From Hydrogenophaga sp. (GTDB lineage Bacteria > Pseudomonadota > Gammaproteobacteria > Burkholderiales > Burkholderiaceae): a stretch of 6,615 bases of DNA. Of this stretch, positions 6,200-6,615 are shown one piece after another. The stretch lies in NCBI GenBank assembly GCA_025458545.1, contig JALOSH010000118.1:1-6615 (forward strand), read 5' to 3'. The notes below the pieces were generated by a model. That model ran no database searches. It saw nothing but the letters and a program-made list of their open reading frames with translations, and was not told the origin of the DNA. The translations under genes were made by a program, and so were the position numbers. The first letter of the stretch is position 1. Every line of letters begins with the position of its first letter.

Positions 6200-6615
6200 A
6201 TGAGCCGCATTCTTTTTTCCATCAAGGCCGCCTTGCTGGCGCTGTTCGCCGCCGCATCCTTGCAGGCCCAGGCCGCCGACGACACGATCAAAACGGTCTA
6301 CCACATGAGCGAAGGCATCCCGCAGGCCTCGCGCGCCATCAACAACATCCGCAATCACCTGGCGGCCGATCCCAAGGCCAAGATCGTGGTCGTCACCCAT
6401 GGCCTGGGCATCGACTTTCTGCTGGACGGCGCGGTCAACCAGATGGACCAGTCTTTTGCAGGCGCCATCGGTGAGCTGGCCGGCAGAGGGGTCGAGTTCC
6501 GGGTCTGCAACAACACCCTGGTGGCGCGCAAGATCGAAGCCACCAAGGTCGCCATGGAAGCCAAGATCGTGCCCTCGGGCGTGGCCGAGGTGTCCAGGCT
6601 GCAGGCGCGTGAGGG
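6200..6615 (+). CDS. secreted DsrE-family protein (C-terminus cut off by window edge)
   Basis: The frame is open from ATG 6200 to the right edge, giving 138 codons. Residues 1-25 form a signal peptide: MSRILFSIK, a hydrophobic stretch ALLALFAAASL, then QAQA with a probable cut before ADD, so the product is likely periplasmic. The mature part follows the DsrE/DsrF-like fold: TVYHMSEG (32-39), a helix containing QASRAINNIRNHL, strand KIVVVTHGLGIDFLL (61-75), then GVEFRVCNNTL (97-107), and VPSGVAEVSRLQ (124-135) near the usual end. C103 is the only cysteine seen in the mature part. Relatives often end about ten residues further on, so little is missing. Cytoplasmic DsrE proteins relay sulfur; the role of exported members is not established, and sulfur or thiol chemistry here is inference. 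Confidence 0.88.
   Translation, partial: MSRILFSIKAALLALFAAASLQAQAADDTIKTVYHMSEGIPQASRAINNIRNHLAADPKAKIVVVTHGLGIDFLLDGAVNQMDQSFAGAIGELAGRGVEFRVCNNTLVARKIEATKVAMEAKIVPSGVAEVSRLQARE

Overview
The window looks like chromosomal DNA from a high-GC betaproteobacterium. Uniformly GC-rich coding in all genes, the dapF - DUF484 - xerC gene order, and palindromic CCCCAAG...CTTGGGGCGGCCCGGC-type elements point to Burkholderiales, probably Comamonadaceae (a Hydrogenophaga/Acidovorax-like genome). This placement rests on recognised protein families and repeat style, not on a database match. No tRNA, CRISPR array, insertion sequence, prophage gene or toxin-antitoxin pair is visible.

Layout. The minus strand from the left edge to 1097 holds the N-terminal two thirds of an uncharacterised FAD-dependent dehydrogenase (COG2509 type). 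Divergent from it, 1155-1516 on the plus strand is a complete class A RNase P RNA gene (rnpB), closed by a 12-bp P1 helix and preceded by a GATAAT -10 element. A GC-rich spacer with nested inverted repeats (1517-1662) follows. Then comes a minus-strand two-domain gene (1663-3426) fusing an N-terminal Nudix domain of the NUDT19/RP2p kind to a C-terminal LACTB2-like metallo-beta-lactamase domain. A short divergent promoter region (3427-3503) separates it from a plus-strand cluster: dapF (diaminopimelate epimerase), a DUF484 gene and xerC (tyrosine recombinase for chromosome dimer resolution). The window ends inside a secreted DsrE-family protein starting at 6200.

How the genes relate. dapF, the DUF484 gene and xerC are neighbours in many proteobacteria and probably form one transcription unit here. 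They are not one pathway: DapF supplies meso-diaminopimelate for lysine and peptidoglycan, while XerC acts with XerD at dif. RNase P, the FAD enzyme and the Nudix-MBL fusion are separate units.

Most notable points. (1) An intergenic-type palindromic repeat sits in frame inside the Nudix-MBL gene and encodes its interdomain linker, and a related copy lies between the DUF484 gene and xerC. (2) With rnpB as an internal ruler for the distance from -10 to transcription start, dapF and the divergent Nudix-MBL gene both appear to start transcription at the A of their ATG, so both may be leaderless. (3) The Nudix box of the fusion is interrupted. I saw no clearly new multi-gene system; the rest is ordinary core genome.
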